Shown here one piece after another: positions 18,508 through 27,032 of a stretch of DNA of 60,060 nt; positions within the stretch are counted from its first letter, which is position 1, and each line of letters begins with the position of its first letter. This DNA comes from Amnibacterium endophyticum. Lineage in GTDB: Bacteria > Actinomycetota > Actinomycetes > Actinomycetales > Microbacteriaceae. The notes under the pieces are model-generated. The model was not told the origin of the DNA, made no database searches, and saw nothing but the letters and a program-made list of their open reading frames with translations. A program made the translations under genes and the position numbers. Where the stretch lies: the NCBI RefSeq assembly GCF_042680685.1, contig NZ_JBHUEA010000021.1, positions 1 to 60,060 on the forward strand, given 5' to 3'.

Positions 18508-19451
18508 GACGCGTCGACGCCGGCGATCGCGGTGAGCGCCCGAGGCCTGCGCTGGCAGCGGGGGCAGCGGTGGCTCGACCGGTTCATGAACGCCTCCCGC
18601 ACGATCGGGGTGCCGCAGCGCGGGCACGCCCGGCCCTGCTGCCCGTAGGCGTTCAGCGAGTGCGAGAAGTAGCCGGAGGCGCCGTTCACGTTCACGTACT
18701 GCGCGTCGAAGCTCGTGCCGCCCTCGGCGAGGGCGCGGTCGAGCACGAGCCGCACCTCCGCGAGCAGCTCGTGGACCCGCCGGCGCGGCAGGCGGTCGGT
18801 CGGGGCGTCGAAGTGGAGCCGGGCGGCCCAGAGCGCCTCGTCGGCGTAGATGTTGCCGATGCCGCTGACCAGCGTCTGATCGAGCAGCGCACGCTTGATC
18901 CCCGTGCGCCGGCGGGCGAGCGCCGCGGCGAAGCGGGCGTCGTCGAAGGCGGGGTCGAGCGGGTCGCGGGCGATGTGCGCGACCTGCGACGGCACGGCGG
19001 CCGCGGCCGAGCCGCGCCCGCCGACGGCGCCGTCCGGCGTCGGCTCGAGGCGGTCGATCGCGAGGGAGCCGAAGATGCGCTGGTCCGCGAAGACGACGAC
19101 GAGGTGCCCGTGCACGGGATGCTCGAGATGGAGCCGGACCCGCAACTGCCGATCGTCGGGCGCGTCCGGGCTGCGCAGCAGCAGCTGACCGCTCATCCCG
19201 AGGTGCGCGAGCACCGCCTCGCCGGCGCCCTCGGCGTCCGCGAGCGGGGCGAGGGGCAGCCAGAGGAACTTGCCCCGCCGCACCGCCCCGGTGATGCGGC
19301 GGCCGACGAGCCGTCCCTCGAAGTCGAGGGCGTCGCCGACGTGCCGGCGCAGCGAGCGCTCCTCCCGCACCTCCACGGCGCCGACGAGGGCGCCGGTGAC
19401 CGCGGGCTCGAGGCCGGCGCGGACCACCTCGACCTCGGGCAGCTCAGGCAT
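18504..19451 (-). CDS. mutM: Formamidopyrimidine-DNA glycosylase
   Basis: MutM/Fpg removes 8-oxoguanine and other oxidised purines and nicks the abasic site. The protein begins MPELPEVEVVRAGL with the catalytic Pro2 and Glu3. It has K61 in RRGKFLWL, the GIGNIYADE helix-two-turn-helix region (197-205), and a zinc finger from C276, C279, C296 and C299. At 315 residues it is slightly long because of an insert near 140-155. It overlaps rnc by 8 bp and the DUF1206 gene by 4. Confidence 0.96.
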   Translation of the reverse strand: MPELPEVEVVRAGLEPAVTGALVGAVEVREERSLRRHVGDALDFEGRLVGRRITGAVRRGKFLWLPLAPLADAEGAGEAVLAHLGMSGQLLLRSPDAPDDRQLRVRLHLEHPVHGHLVVVFADQRIFGSLAIDRLEPTPDGAVGGRGSAAAAVPSQVAHIARDPLDPAFDDARFAAALARRRTGIKRALLDQTLVSGIGNIYADEALWAARLHFDAPTDRLPRRRVHELLAEVRLVLDRALAEGGTSFDAQYVNVNGASGYFSHSLNAYGQQGRACPRCGTPIVREAFMNRSSHRCPRCQRRPRALTAIAGVDAS

Positions 19452-20136
19452 CCGCGGCGAGGCGCCGGTAGGCGTCCCAGGCGGCCGCGATCTCCGCCTG
19501 CTTCTTGCTCGTACCGATGCCCGACCCCTCGGCGAGCGGCGGCACGGTGACGACGGCCGTGAACACGCGGGCGTGCTCCGGGCCCTCCGACGTCACCGCG
19601 TACGCGGGTGGCCGCGCCCCGCGGCGCGCCGCGAGCTCCTGCAGCTCGGTCTTCGGGTCGGTGATCGCGCCGGTCGACGCCGGGTCGTCGAGCAGCGGCT
19701 CGATCAGGCGCAGCACCAGCGCCTCCGCCGCCTCGCTGCCGGCGGCGAGGAACGCGGCGCCGATCAGCGCCTCGACCGCGTCCGCGAGGATCGAGGCCTT
19801 GCCGGCACCGCCCGTGCGCACCTCGCCGCGGCCGAGCCGCAGGTGCGGTCCGAGATCGAGGCGACGCGCCACGACGGCGAGCGCGACGGTCGACACGAGG
19901 CCGGCGCGGCGCTTCGCGAGCGACCCCTCGGACTCGTCCGGGAAGCGCGCGTAGAGCATCGCGGTGACGGCGCGGCCGAGCACGCTGTCGCCCAGGAACT
20001 CCAGGCGCTCGTTGTCGGCGGTGCCGTGCTCGTACCCGTATGAGCGGTGGGTGAGCGCGGTGGTCAGCAGCCCGGGATCGATCCCGACCCCGAGCGCGGC
20101 TTCGAGCGCGGCCGTGTCGGCCGCACCCGACGGCTC
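19444..20136 (-). CDS. rnc: Ribonuclease III (5' end uncertain)
   Basis: RNase III processes rRNA and other double-stranded RNA. The signature NERLEFLGDSVLG (with ALTHRSYGYEHG before it), the second acidic site DAVEALIGAAF, and a C-terminal dsRNA-binding domain (DPKTELQELAARRG to TSKKQAEIAAAWDAYRRL) are intact. No ATG, GTG or TTG exists in frame between the rpmF stop and the conserved core. The coordinate given is where the frame leaves rpmF. The first near-cognate start is a CTG at 20070, which would cut off the conserved AALEAALGVGIDP segment. A GTG far upstream (20298) would give an implausible 60-residue overlap with rpmF. Confidence 0.9.
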   Translation of the reverse strand, partial: EPSGAADTAALEAALGVGIDPGLLTTALTHRSYGYEHGTADNERLEFLGDSVLGRAVTAMLYARFPDESEGSLAKRRAGLVSTVALAVVARRLDLGPHLRLGRGEVRTGGAGKASILADAVEALIGAAFLAAGSEAAEALVLRLIEPLLDDPASTGAITDPKTELQELAARRGARPPAYAVTSEGPEHARVFTAVVTVPPLAEGSGIGTSKKQAEIAAAWDAYRRLAADA

Positions 20137-20338
20137 AGGCGTCGGCGACGCGGCGGCCCTTGTACTCCAGGTACAGGGGCACGCCGTCCGAGCCCTCGAC
20201 CACCTTGGCGCGGTGGGGCAGGGAGTAGACGACCTTGCCGTTCTCGATGGTCTTGACCAGCGTCGGGGCGTCGGCCTTCCACTGCGAGCGGCGCGCACGG
20301 GTGTTGGCGCGGGACTGTCGGCGCTTCGGAACCGCCAT
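20135..20338 (-). CDS. rpmF: 50S ribosomal protein L32
   Basis: 67 residues beginning MAVPKRRQSRANTRARRSQW, the L32 signature. The C-terminal part LPHRAKVVEGSDGVPLYLEYKGR is the actinobacterial form without the four-cysteine zinc ribbon, usually linked to zinc-independent L32. It is 2 bp downstream of yceD and directly precedes rnc. Confidence 0.96.
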   Translation of the reverse strand: MAVPKRRQSRANTRARRSQWKADAPTLVKTIENGKVVYSLPHRAKVVEGSDGVPLYLEYKGRRVADA

Positions 20339-20340
20339 GG

Positions 20341-20874
20341 CTACTTCTCTTCTCTGCTGTCGGGGTCCTGCGCGGTGAAGCCTTGCAGGGCGGCCCATCT
20401 CGGGTCCGCAGGCTCCTCCGCTCGTGCATCCGCCGTGATCAGGCTGATGCCGGGACCGAGTTCGAGGTCCTCGCAACCGTCGACGCACTCGGGCTGGAAG
20501 GGCAGTGCCAGCACCACCGCGTCCCGCACCACGGGCTCCAGGTCGAGCAGGTCGCCATCGAGCTGGTGGTCGAACGGTTCGTCGGCAGGATACCCGAAGA
20601 GCTCGGCGAACTCGACCTCGACGGGCAGCGACACCGGGGCGAGGCAGCGGGCGCACTCCCCCTGGGCCGTCGCGACGACGTCCCCGGACGCCAGGACGCC
20701 CTCGTGCAGCGACTCGAGCCTGAGGTCGACGTGCAGCGGCGAGCCCTGCTGCACCGCGACGAGCCCCTCGCCGAGGCGCTCCGGCACCTCGAGGTCGACG
20801 GTGCGCTCCCGCATCTCGCCGGGGTGCCGGACCAGGTCGCGCACGTTCTGGACGTAGGGGCTGCGCGCGTTCAC
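20341..20874 (-). CDS. YceD family (DUF177) protein
   Basis: A 177-residue member of the YceD/DUF177 family, almost always upstream of rpmF and linked to large-subunit rRNA accumulation. CARCL (about 94-98) and CVDGCEDL carry the paired cysteines of the family, possibly metal-binding. The GTG start lies eight bases after TACGAT, so the yceD-rpmF-rnc-mutM transcript may be leaderless. Confidence 0.92.
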   Translation of the reverse strand: MNARSPYVQNVRDLVRHPGEMRERTVDLEVPERLGEGLVAVQQGSPLHVDLRLESLHEGVLASGDVVATAQGECARCLAPVSLPVEVEFAELFGYPADEPFDHQLDGDLLDLEPVVRDAVVLALPFQPECVDGCEDLELGPGISLITADARAEEPADPRWAALQGFTAQDPDSREEK

Positions 20875-20882
20875 GGCGGACG

Positions 20883-20888
20883 ATCGTA
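20883..20888 (-). promoter_or_regulatory. -10 element ahead of yceD-rpmF-rnc-mutM
   Basis: TACGAT on the minus strand, eight bases, GTG at 20874. The hexamer is identical to that of recG, but with two more bases before the start codon. Confidence 0.45.
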
Positions 20889-20929
20889 CGCCGCACGCAG
20901 ACCTCGTCCGGCGCGACCCGACGACGGGC

Positions 20930-22225
20930 TCAGGGCAGGACGGCGTCCAGCGCGGCGATCGCGCGGCCGACCTGCTCCGCGGTCACCGTGCAGGGCGGCA
21001 CGACGTGCACCCGGTTGTCCTGCACGAAGGGCAGCACGCCGGCCTCGACGAGGTCGCGCTTGATGCGCGCCATCTCGGCGGGCGGGAGCGGCGCCTTCGA
21101 GGCGCGGTCGGTCACCAGGTCGAGCGCCCAGAACACGCCGAGCCCGCGGACCTCGCCGATGCAGTCGTGCCGGGCGGCGAGGTCGCGGAGCGCGGGCCCG
21201 AGCACGTCCTCCCCGATCCCGCGCGCGTGCTCCACGACGCCCTCGGCGCGCATCGCGTCGATCGTGGCGACGATCGACGCCATCGCGAGCGGGTGGCCGC
21301 TGTACGTCAGACCGCCGGGGAACACCCGCTCGTCGAACACCGACGCGATCGCGGGCGGGAGCACCACGCCGCCGACCGGCACCGCGCCGCCGTTCACCCC
21401 CTTCGCGAAGGTGATCAGGTCGGGGACGACGCCTGCGGGGTTCAGCAGCGGGTCCTGGAACGCGAACCAGTCGCCCGTGCGCCCGAACCCGGCCATCACC
21501 TCGTCGAGGATCAGCAGGATCCCCCACTCGTCGCAGAGCGCCCGCAGCCCCTCGAGCCAGCCGGGCGGCGGCACGATCACGCCGGCCGTGCCGGGCACCG
21601 TCTCGACCAGGATCGCGGCGACGGTGGCGGGGCCCTCCGCCTCCACCAGGCGCCGGAGGGCGTGGAGCGCGCGCTCCGCCTCCTGCTCCGGCGAGTCGGA
21701 CCAGAACTCGCTGCGGTACGGGAACGGCCCCCAGAAGTGCACGTGGCCGCGGGCGTACTCGTTCGGCACCCGCCGCCAGTCCCCCGTCGCGGCGATGGCC
21801 GCCCCCGTGTTGCCGTGGTACGACCGGTAGGCCGACAGCACCTTGTCCCGACCCGTCACGAGCCGCGCCATCCGGATGGCGTTCTCGTTCGCGTCCGCGC
21901 CGCCGTTCGTGAAGAAGACCTTGGAGAAGGGTTCGCCCGCGACCTCGAGGATCCGCGCCGCCGCCTCGCCGCGCACCCGCACCGCGTGCGCGGGGTTCAC
22001 GGTCGGCAGCACCGCGGCCTGCTGCTGGATCGCGCGGGTGACCGCGGGGTGCGCGTGCCCGAGGTTGGTGTTCACCAGCTGGCTGGAGAAGTCGAGCAGG
22101 ACGCGCCCGTCCTCCAGCACCACCTCGCAGCCCGACGCCCGCTCGATCGCGAGCGGCGCCCAGGAGGCCTGCGCGCTCCACGGGTGCAGGACGGCGCGGT
22201 CGAGGTCCAGGGTCCCGGGCTCCAT
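20930..22225 (-). CDS. Class III PLP-dependent aminotransferase
   Basis: 431 residues. The fold-type I transaminase features are FFTNGGADANENAIRMAR (104-121; PLP phosphate), LILDEVMAGFGRTG with D241, and the Schiff-base lysine K275 in FAKGVNGGAVP. Class III enzymes move amino groups from omega-amino acids or amines to pyruvate or 2-oxoglutarate. The DWFAFQ and PFPYRSEFW regions resemble putative aspartate aminotransferase-like members with undefined substrate. No catabolic partner is adjacent. Confidence 0.9.
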   Translation of the reverse strand: MEPGTLDLDRAVLHPWSAQASWAPLAIERASGCEVVLEDGRVLLDFSSQLVNTNLGHAHPAVTRAIQQQAAVLPTVNPAHAVRVRGEAAARILEVAGEPFSKVFFTNGGADANENAIRMARLVTGRDKVLSAYRSYHGNTGAAIAATGDWRRVPNEYARGHVHFWGPFPYRSEFWSDSPEQEAERALHALRRLVEAEGPATVAAILVETVPGTAGVIVPPPGWLEGLRALCDEWGILLILDEVMAGFGRTGDWFAFQDPLLNPAGVVPDLITFAKGVNGGAVPVGGVVLPPAIASVFDERVFPGGLTYSGHPLAMASIVATIDAMRAEGVVEHARGIGEDVLGPALRDLAARHDCIGEVRGLGVFWALDLVTDRASKAPLPPAEMARIKRDLVEAGVLPFVQDNRVHVVPPCTVTAEQVGRAIAALDAVLP

Positions 22226-22346
22226 GCCGCCATCCTCCCCCGGAGGCGATCCACCGCGCGGATCCGCGGGTTCCCGGCCCGGGACCCGCCGTGTGCCCCC
22301 ACTTCTGGGGATACTCGTGGTGACCGCTCACGCGAGGGAGGCCGAC

Positions 22347-23534
22347 ATGACGCTGCTGATGCCGGAGGGCACCCGACTGCTGCACATCGGCCCGGCGAAG
22401 ACCGGGACGACGAGCCTGCAGAGCGGGTTCCACTACAACCGCGAGGCGCTCGAGCCCCACGGGGTGCACTACGCCGGGCGCGGCACGCAGCCCCGCTCCG
22501 CCGCGGGCGCCGTCGCGCTCGGCCGCCGCATCGCCGGCCACCGCTCGGGGCTCGAGGCCTGGCCGAGGCTCGTCGAGGAGGTCCGGGAGTCCACGGCGAA
22601 GCGGGTCGTGATCAGCAGCGAGACGTTCGCCCGTGCCGGCGACGACGGCGCGCAGCGGGTCGTCGAGGCCTTTGGGGCGGAGCGCACGCGGGTCGTGATC
22701 ACGATGCGCCCGCTCGTGGACATGCTGTCGTCGTCCTGGCAGCAGTTCGTGCAGACGGGCAGCGTCGAGCGGTACGAGGACTGGCTGGACCGGATGCTGA
22801 ACAGCCCGGACACCGTGAACGGCCCGCAGCCCGAGTTCTGGCGGAAGACCCGGATCGACGCGCTCGCGCGGCGCTGGGGCGCGCTCGTCGGACCCGAGCA
22901 GGTGACGGTCGTGTCGCTCGCCGGGGCGCCGCGCGACTTCGTGCTGCGCACCTTCGAGCAGTTCACGGGGCTGCCCGACGGCACGCTGGTGCCGAACCCC
23001 GCGAGCGACAACGTCTCGCTCGGGTTCGGGGTCGCAGAGACGGTGCGCCGCTTCAACGAGCTGTTCAAGGGCATGGAGGGCACGAGCGCCGACCTGCAGG
23101 CCGCGCTGATCGAGTTCGGCGCGGTCCGGCACCTGCGCACGGCACCGGCGGCGCTGCAGGCGGATGCGCGCATCGAGGTTCCGCAGTGGGCGGCCGACCG
23201 CGCCGCCGCGCTGACCAGGGAGATGAACCAGGGGCTCCGCGACGCCGGGGTGCGGATCGTCGGGGACCTGGAGGCGCTCGAGGTCCCGTCGCGCGCGCCC
23301 GTGCCGTCCGTCGTCACCCCGACCGCCTTCAGCACCGAGGCGGGGGCGAACCTGCTGGTCGGCATGATGCTCGCGGCGGGGAACGGCGCCCTGCCCGTCC
23401 TGCCGCAGGACCGGCGGGAGGCGGCGCTGACCGCCATCGAGGGCCTCGGCACGAAGGACCTGCTCGTCGCCGCCGGGCGCCGCCTCGGCGACCGGGTCCG
23501 CCGTCGCGTCCGGCGCGGGCGGGACGAGGGCTGA
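22347..23534 (+). CDS. Sulfotransferase-like protein
   Basis: 395 residues. LLHIGPAKTGTTSLQ (11-25) is the 5'-phosphosulfate-binding loop of PAPS-dependent sulfotransferases. The second half of the PAPS site is probably RVVITMRPLVDMLSSSWQQ, with the Arg/Ser pair. The C-terminal 100 residues are Ala/Leu-rich with a strongly basic tail (RRLGDRVRRRVRRGRD). The acceptor is unknown. It is convergent with a glycosyltransferase, which makes a surface glycan a plausible target. The start has AGGGAGG. Confidence 0.75.
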   Translation: MTLLMPEGTRLLHIGPAKTGTTSLQSGFHYNREALEPHGVHYAGRGTQPRSAAGAVALGRRIAGHRSGLEAWPRLVEEVRESTAKRVVISSETFARAGDDGAQRVVEAFGAERTRVVITMRPLVDMLSSSWQQFVQTGSVERYEDWLDRMLNSPDTVNGPQPEFWRKTRIDALARRWGALVGPEQVTVVSLAGAPRDFVLRTFEQFTGLPDGTLVPNPASDNVSLGFGVAETVRRFNELFKGMEGTSADLQAALIEFGAVRHLRTAPAALQADARIEVPQWAADRAAALTREMNQGLRDAGVRIVGDLEALEVPSRAPVPSVVTPTAFSTEAGANLLVGMMLAAGNGALPVLPQDRREAALTAIEGLGTKDLLVAAGRRLGDRVRRRVRRGRDEG

Positions 23535-23543
23535 GCCGACCGG

Positions 23544-25064
23544 TCAGCCGCGCAGGCCCAGGCGGCGCAGCACCCGGCCGCCGAGGCGCCGCACGCGCGC
23601 GGACCGGTCCGCGGCGTCGACGTCGAGGACGACGCGTCGCGCCGCGCCGACCGCCAGCCGGTAGCGGCGCGCGCCCAGCCGGACCTCCGTCCGGTCCACG
23701 AGGGCCCGCTCCTCCGCGGACACCACGAGGGGATCGGCGGCGACCTTGCCGATGCCGCGGACGGCGACGACGACGGTCCAGCGACCCGGCCGCTGCAGCT
23801 CCGGCCTTCCCGCGACGTCGACGACCGCGGCGACGTGCAGCACGCCGTCCTCGACGCGCTGCTCCACCTCCGCCTGGACCACCGTGCCGCTGTCCGCGTG
23901 CCGCAGCCGCACCGCGACCCGCGCCGACGCCGGGACGCGCTCCAGCTCCGCGGTCTCCGCGGGGCCCGGGTAGCCGGCGGGCGGGTCCGAGACGATCGCG
24001 GGCGGCGCCGCGGTCGCGCGCTGGTCGGCCGTCAGCCGCAGCAGCAGCCGGGCCGACGACGGGTCCAGCCGGACGGCGACGAGCCGCGGCCGCACCCGGA
24101 TCGTCGCCTCCCACTCGGCGAGGGCCAGCGCGTCCTCCGCGCGGTCGTCGAGCGCGAGCCGCCCTGCGAGCCGGTCGCCGACCGCGAGCGCGTCGACCTC
24201 CTGCACCGGGTAGTGCTCGCGCAGCAGGTCGCGGACGGCCGCGAACAGCCGGGCCCGGTCGTCGGTGCGCCTCAGGTAGGAGCGGCCCCGCAGGCGCGAC
24301 ACCGCCTCGACGCGGAGCCATCGCCGCCGCATCGCGACCCGGGTGCGCTCGTCCGGCGCCTCCTCGTCGACGACCCGGATCGCCTCGGCGGCGTTGCCGA
24401 AGTAGCCGTTCCACTCGACCGAGCCGCGGCTCGCGTTCTGCCCGTCGTCGCGGATCACGAAGTAGTAGACCGGCCGGTCGGCGTAGATGCTCACCCGCCG
24501 CGCCCGCAGGTAGGCCTTCGTGACGAAGAGGTGGTCCTCGAGCCGCCGCTTCCCCTCGGGGAAGCGGATGCCCCGCTCGTCGAGGAAGGCCCGCCGGTAC
24601 AGCTTCTGCGGCGTGAGCGAGTCCATGAGCAGCGCCATGTCCTCCTGCGCGTCGACGACCGTGCGCCGGAAGATCCGGACGGGCGCGCTGCGCCCCACCC
24701 CGACGATCTTCCCGACCACCACGTCGGAGCCGTGCTCCTCGGCGAAGGCGGTCAGCCGCTCGAGCGCCTCGGGGTCGAGGCGGTCGTCGTGGTCGGACAG
24801 GAAGACGTAGTCGCCCCGGGCCGCCTCGATCCCGAGGTTGCGCGGCCGCCCGGGCCAGCCGCTGTTCGGGGTGTGCATCACGCGGAAGTTCGGCGTCCGT
24901 GCCGCGGCCTCGTCGAGCAGGGCCGGCGTGCCGTCGGTGGACCCGTCGTCGACGAGGACGACCTCGAACTCGGCCGGGTCGAGCGTCTGCGCGCGCAGCG
25001 AGTCGAGGAGGTCGCGGATGTAGGGCCCGGTGTTGTAGACCGGCACGACGACGCTGACCTTCAC
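23544..25064 (-). CDS. Family 2 glycosyltransferase
   Basis: 506 residues. The GT-A domain covers about 1-230: MKVSVVVPVYNTG, the nucleotide-binding DDGSTDGT (39-46), and the metal-binding D-x-D as SDHDDRLDP (90-97). A long C-terminal portion (about 300-506) is beta-rich and may be a glycan-binding or oligomerisation region, as in teichoic-acid type GT2 enzymes. Donor and acceptor are unknown. The GTG at 25064 has GGGAGGG about 11 bases upstream. It may decorate cell-wall polymer. Confidence 0.86.
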   Translation of the reverse strand: MKVSVVVPVYNTGPYIRDLLDSLRAQTLDPAEFEVVLVDDGSTDGTPALLDEAAARTPNFRVMHTPNSGWPGRPRNLGIEAARGDYVFLSDHDDRLDPEALERLTAFAEEHGSDVVVGKIVGVGRSAPVRIFRRTVVDAQEDMALLMDSLTPQKLYRRAFLDERGIRFPEGKRRLEDHLFVTKAYLRARRVSIYADRPVYYFVIRDDGQNASRGSVEWNGYFGNAAEAIRVVDEEAPDERTRVAMRRRWLRVEAVSRLRGRSYLRRTDDRARLFAAVRDLLREHYPVQEVDALAVGDRLAGRLALDDRAEDALALAEWEATIRVRPRLVAVRLDPSSARLLLRLTADQRATAAPPAIVSDPPAGYPGPAETAELERVPASARVAVRLRHADSGTVVQAEVEQRVEDGVLHVAAVVDVAGRPELQRPGRWTVVVAVRGIGKVAADPLVVSAEERALVDRTEVRLGARRYRLAVGAARRVVLDVDAADRSARVRRLGGRVLRRLGLRG

Positions 25065-25137
25065 GGCGCGACCGTCCCTCCCGGCGCCGGGCGCGCCGAG
25101 ACGCGAGTATGGCAAGAACGCCTCAGCGGGGTCTTCC

Positions 25138-25143
25138 TAGGCT
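25138..25143 (+). promoter_or_regulatory. -10 element of a leaderless promoter (cofD)
   Basis: TAGGCT, six bases, ATG at 25150; no ribosome-binding site. Confidence 0.5.
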
Positions 25144-25149
25144 GGCGGG

Positions 25150-26118
25150 ATGCGCATCACGGTCCTCGCCGGCGGCGTGGGCGGGGCCCGGTTCGTCCGC
25201 GGGCTCCGGCACCTCGTCGCCATCACCGACCTCGACGCCGAGATCGTCGTCGTCGGCAACACCGGCGACGACGCGTGGGTGTCGGGCGTGCGGGTGACGC
25301 CCGACCTCGACTCCCTGCTCTACGCCCTGGCGGGCGTCAACGACGAGGGGCGCGGCTGGGGCCGCGAGGGCGACTCGGAGCGGGTCAGCGACGAGCTGCG
25401 CGCCTACGGGGTGGGCTGGCCGTGGTTCACCCTCGGGGACCTCGACCTCGGCACCTGCCTCGCCCGCACCGCGCTGCTGCGGGACGGGCTGCCGCTGTCC
25501 GCGGTCGTCGAGCGCCTCGCCGCACGCTGGCCGCTCGGCGTGACGCTCCTGCCCGCGACCGACCAGGAGGTGGAGACCTGGGTGCACGTCGTGGAGGACG
25601 GGCGGGACCGCGAGCTCCACTTCGAGGAGTGGTGGGTGCGCACGCGCGCCGCGCTGCCCGCGACCGCGTTCGTGCAGCGCGGGGTCGAGCGGGCGGTGCC
25701 CGCGCCCGGCGTCGTCGAGGCGATCGCGGAGGCGGACGTCGTGCTGCTCGCGCCGTCGAACCCCGTCGTGTCGATCGGCACGATCCTCGGCATCCCGGGC
25801 ATCCGGCAGGCCCTCGCCGCGACCGCGGCACCGGTGGTCGGGCTCTCGCCGATCATCCGCGGCACCGCGCTGCGCGGGATGGCGAACGCCTGCCTCACGA
25901 CCATCGGGGTGGCGGTCGACGCCGCCGCCGTCGCCCGGCACTACGGCGCCCGGGCGCACGGCGGCCTGCTCGACGGCTGGCTGGTCGACGAGGCCGACGC
26001 CGACGGCGTGCCGGGCCTCGAGACGGGCGGGATCCGGGCGCGGGCCGTACCGCTCAGGATGACCGACGACGCGGCGACCGCGGCGATGGCGCGCGCCGCG
26101 CTCGAGCTGGTGCGCTGA
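25150..26118 (+). CDS. cofD: 2-phospho-L-lactate (or phosphoenolpyruvyl) transferase of F420 biosynthesis
   Basis: CofD (FbiA in mycobacteria) joins the activated three-carbon unit made by CofC to FO, giving F420-0 or its dehydro form. Of 322 residues, the start RITVLAGGVGGARFVRGL, VVGNTGDDAWVSGVRVTPDLDS, LGDLDLGTCLART and LAPSNPVVSIGTIL are the conserved CofD motifs. It is on the plus strand, facing cofC and cofE on the minus strand 260 bp away. FO synthase is not in the window. Confidence 0.94.
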   Translation: MRITVLAGGVGGARFVRGLRHLVAITDLDAEIVVVGNTGDDAWVSGVRVTPDLDSLLYALAGVNDEGRGWGREGDSERVSDELRAYGVGWPWFTLGDLDLGTCLARTALLRDGLPLSAVVERLAARWPLGVTLLPATDQEVETWVHVVEDGRDRELHFEEWWVRTRAALPATAFVQRGVERAVPAPGVVEAIAEADVVLLAPSNPVVSIGTILGIPGIRQALAATAAPVVGLSPIIRGTALRGMANACLTTIGVAVDAAAVARHYGARAHGGLLDGWLVDEADADGVPGLETGGIRARAVPLRMTDDAATAAMARAALELVR

Positions 26119-26128
26119 CGGCTGGCGC

Positions 26129-26150
26129 GCTCCCAGTGCGGCCTGGGAGC
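26129..26150 (+). terminator. Hairpin after cofD
   Basis: GCTCCCAG (26129-26136) pairs exactly with CTGGGAGC (26143-26150). It sits between the cofD stop and the next small gene and has no T-tract. Confidence 0.5.
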
Positions 26151-26159
26151 ATCGACCCC

Positions 26160-26351
26160 ATGGACAACGTCATCGGCGCCGTCATCGGCATCGTGCTGCT
26201 GGTGCTGAGCATCGCCTGCTTCCCCATCGCCTTCGCGCTGGGCGGCGCATGGCTGCCGATCTTCTTCCTGATCGGCATCCTGCTGCTGTCGGCCTGCCTG
26301 CCGCTGCCGGTCTTCCTGCTGCAGCGCTTCGAGGGCGTCGGCGACCGCTGA
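26160..26351 (+). CDS. Small two-helix membrane protein
   Basis: 63 residues, nearly all hydrophobic: helix one about 4-28 (VIGAVIGIVLLVLSIACFPI) and helix two about 31-54, then a short RFEGVGDR tail. No function recognised. The ATG follows the cofD terminator hairpin by nine bases and has no clear ribosome site. The reading frame is clean, but its small size keeps confidence moderate. Confidence 0.55.
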   Translation: MDNVIGAVIGIVLLVLSIACFPIAFALGGAWLPIFFLIGILLLSACLPLPVFLLQRFEGVGDR

Positions 26352-26378
26352 GCCCGACCCGGCCGCCGGGCCGACGCG

Positions 26379-27032
26379 TCAGGCGGACCGGGCGGCGCGC
26401 ACGGGCGGGATCGTGTCGGCCGGGCGGCGCAGCAGCGCGGCCGTCCTGGTGCCGACCCCGAGCCTCGCCGCGATCTCCAGGTCCTCCAGGGTGTCCACGT
26501 CGCGGCGCAAGCGGTCGGAGGCGCGCAGCATCCGGTGCCCGAGGTTCCGGTGCCGGTCCGCCGACCCCGGGCCGAACGCCGGCAGCAGCGGCATGCCGGG
26601 CTGCCCGGTGATCATGACCGTGCCGGTCCCGGCCGCGTCGGGGACCATGCCGAGCGGCACCTCCTCGGCGAGCTCGAGCGTGCGGTCGAGGTCCTCGGCC
26701 GAGAGCGCCGGCACGTCGCCGAGCAGCACCGCGATGCCGTAGTCCGGCCACGAGTCCTGCGCGTACCGCAGCCCCTCGCCGATCGCGTTGTTGAGCCCGA
26801 CGGACCGCTGCGTGCGCACCGTCACCGCGACGGGCAGGCGCAGGTCGCCGACGAGCGCCGGGTCGTCCGTCTGCACCAGCACCATCTTGACGCGCGGGGA
26901 CCCGGCGACCGCCTCGAGCGTGTCGCGCGCGAACGCCTCGGCCAGCGCGGCGCGGTCGGGCCGCTCGCCCAGCCGCTGCTTGCCGTCCTCGAACCGCTTG
27001 ATCGGGACCAGCACCACCCAGTCGATCACCAT
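26379..27032 (-). CDS. cofC: Phospholactate/PEP guanylyltransferase of F420 biosynthesis
   Basis: CofC (FbiD) activates 2-phospholactate or PEP with GTP for CofD. The 217 residues include WVVLVPIKRFEDGKQRLG (nucleotide-binding loop and Lys), GLNNAIGEGL, and LLGDVPALSAEDLDR, all standard for the family. Two starts are possible: ATG 27032, three bases after GGAGG, and GTG 27029, at better spacing and overlapping the cofE stop as GTGA. The GTG is the likelier real start; it would lose one residue. Confidence 0.9.
   Translation of the reverse strand: MVIDWVVLVPIKRFEDGKQRLGERPDRAALAEAFARDTLEAVAGSPRVKMVLVQTDDPALVGDLRLPVAVTVRTQRSVGLNNAIGEGLRYAQDSWPDYGIAVLLGDVPALSAEDLDRTLELAEEVPLGMVPDAAGTGTVMITGQPGMPLLPAFGPGSADRHRNLGHRMLRASDRLRRDVDTLEDLEIAARLGVGTRTAALLRRPADTIPPVRAARSA

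Noticed and set aside
18504..20338. A GTG at 20298 as the rnc start
   Set aside because: It would overlay more than 160 bases of rpmF in another frame and add 60 Arg/Pro/Ser-rich residues unlike any RNase III.
21005..24523. A 1172-codon plus-strand frame across the aminotransferase, sulfotransferase and GT2 genes
   Set aside because: The real aminotransferase and GT2 lie opposite, and the sulfotransferase in another frame; the translation is low-complexity with no motifs.
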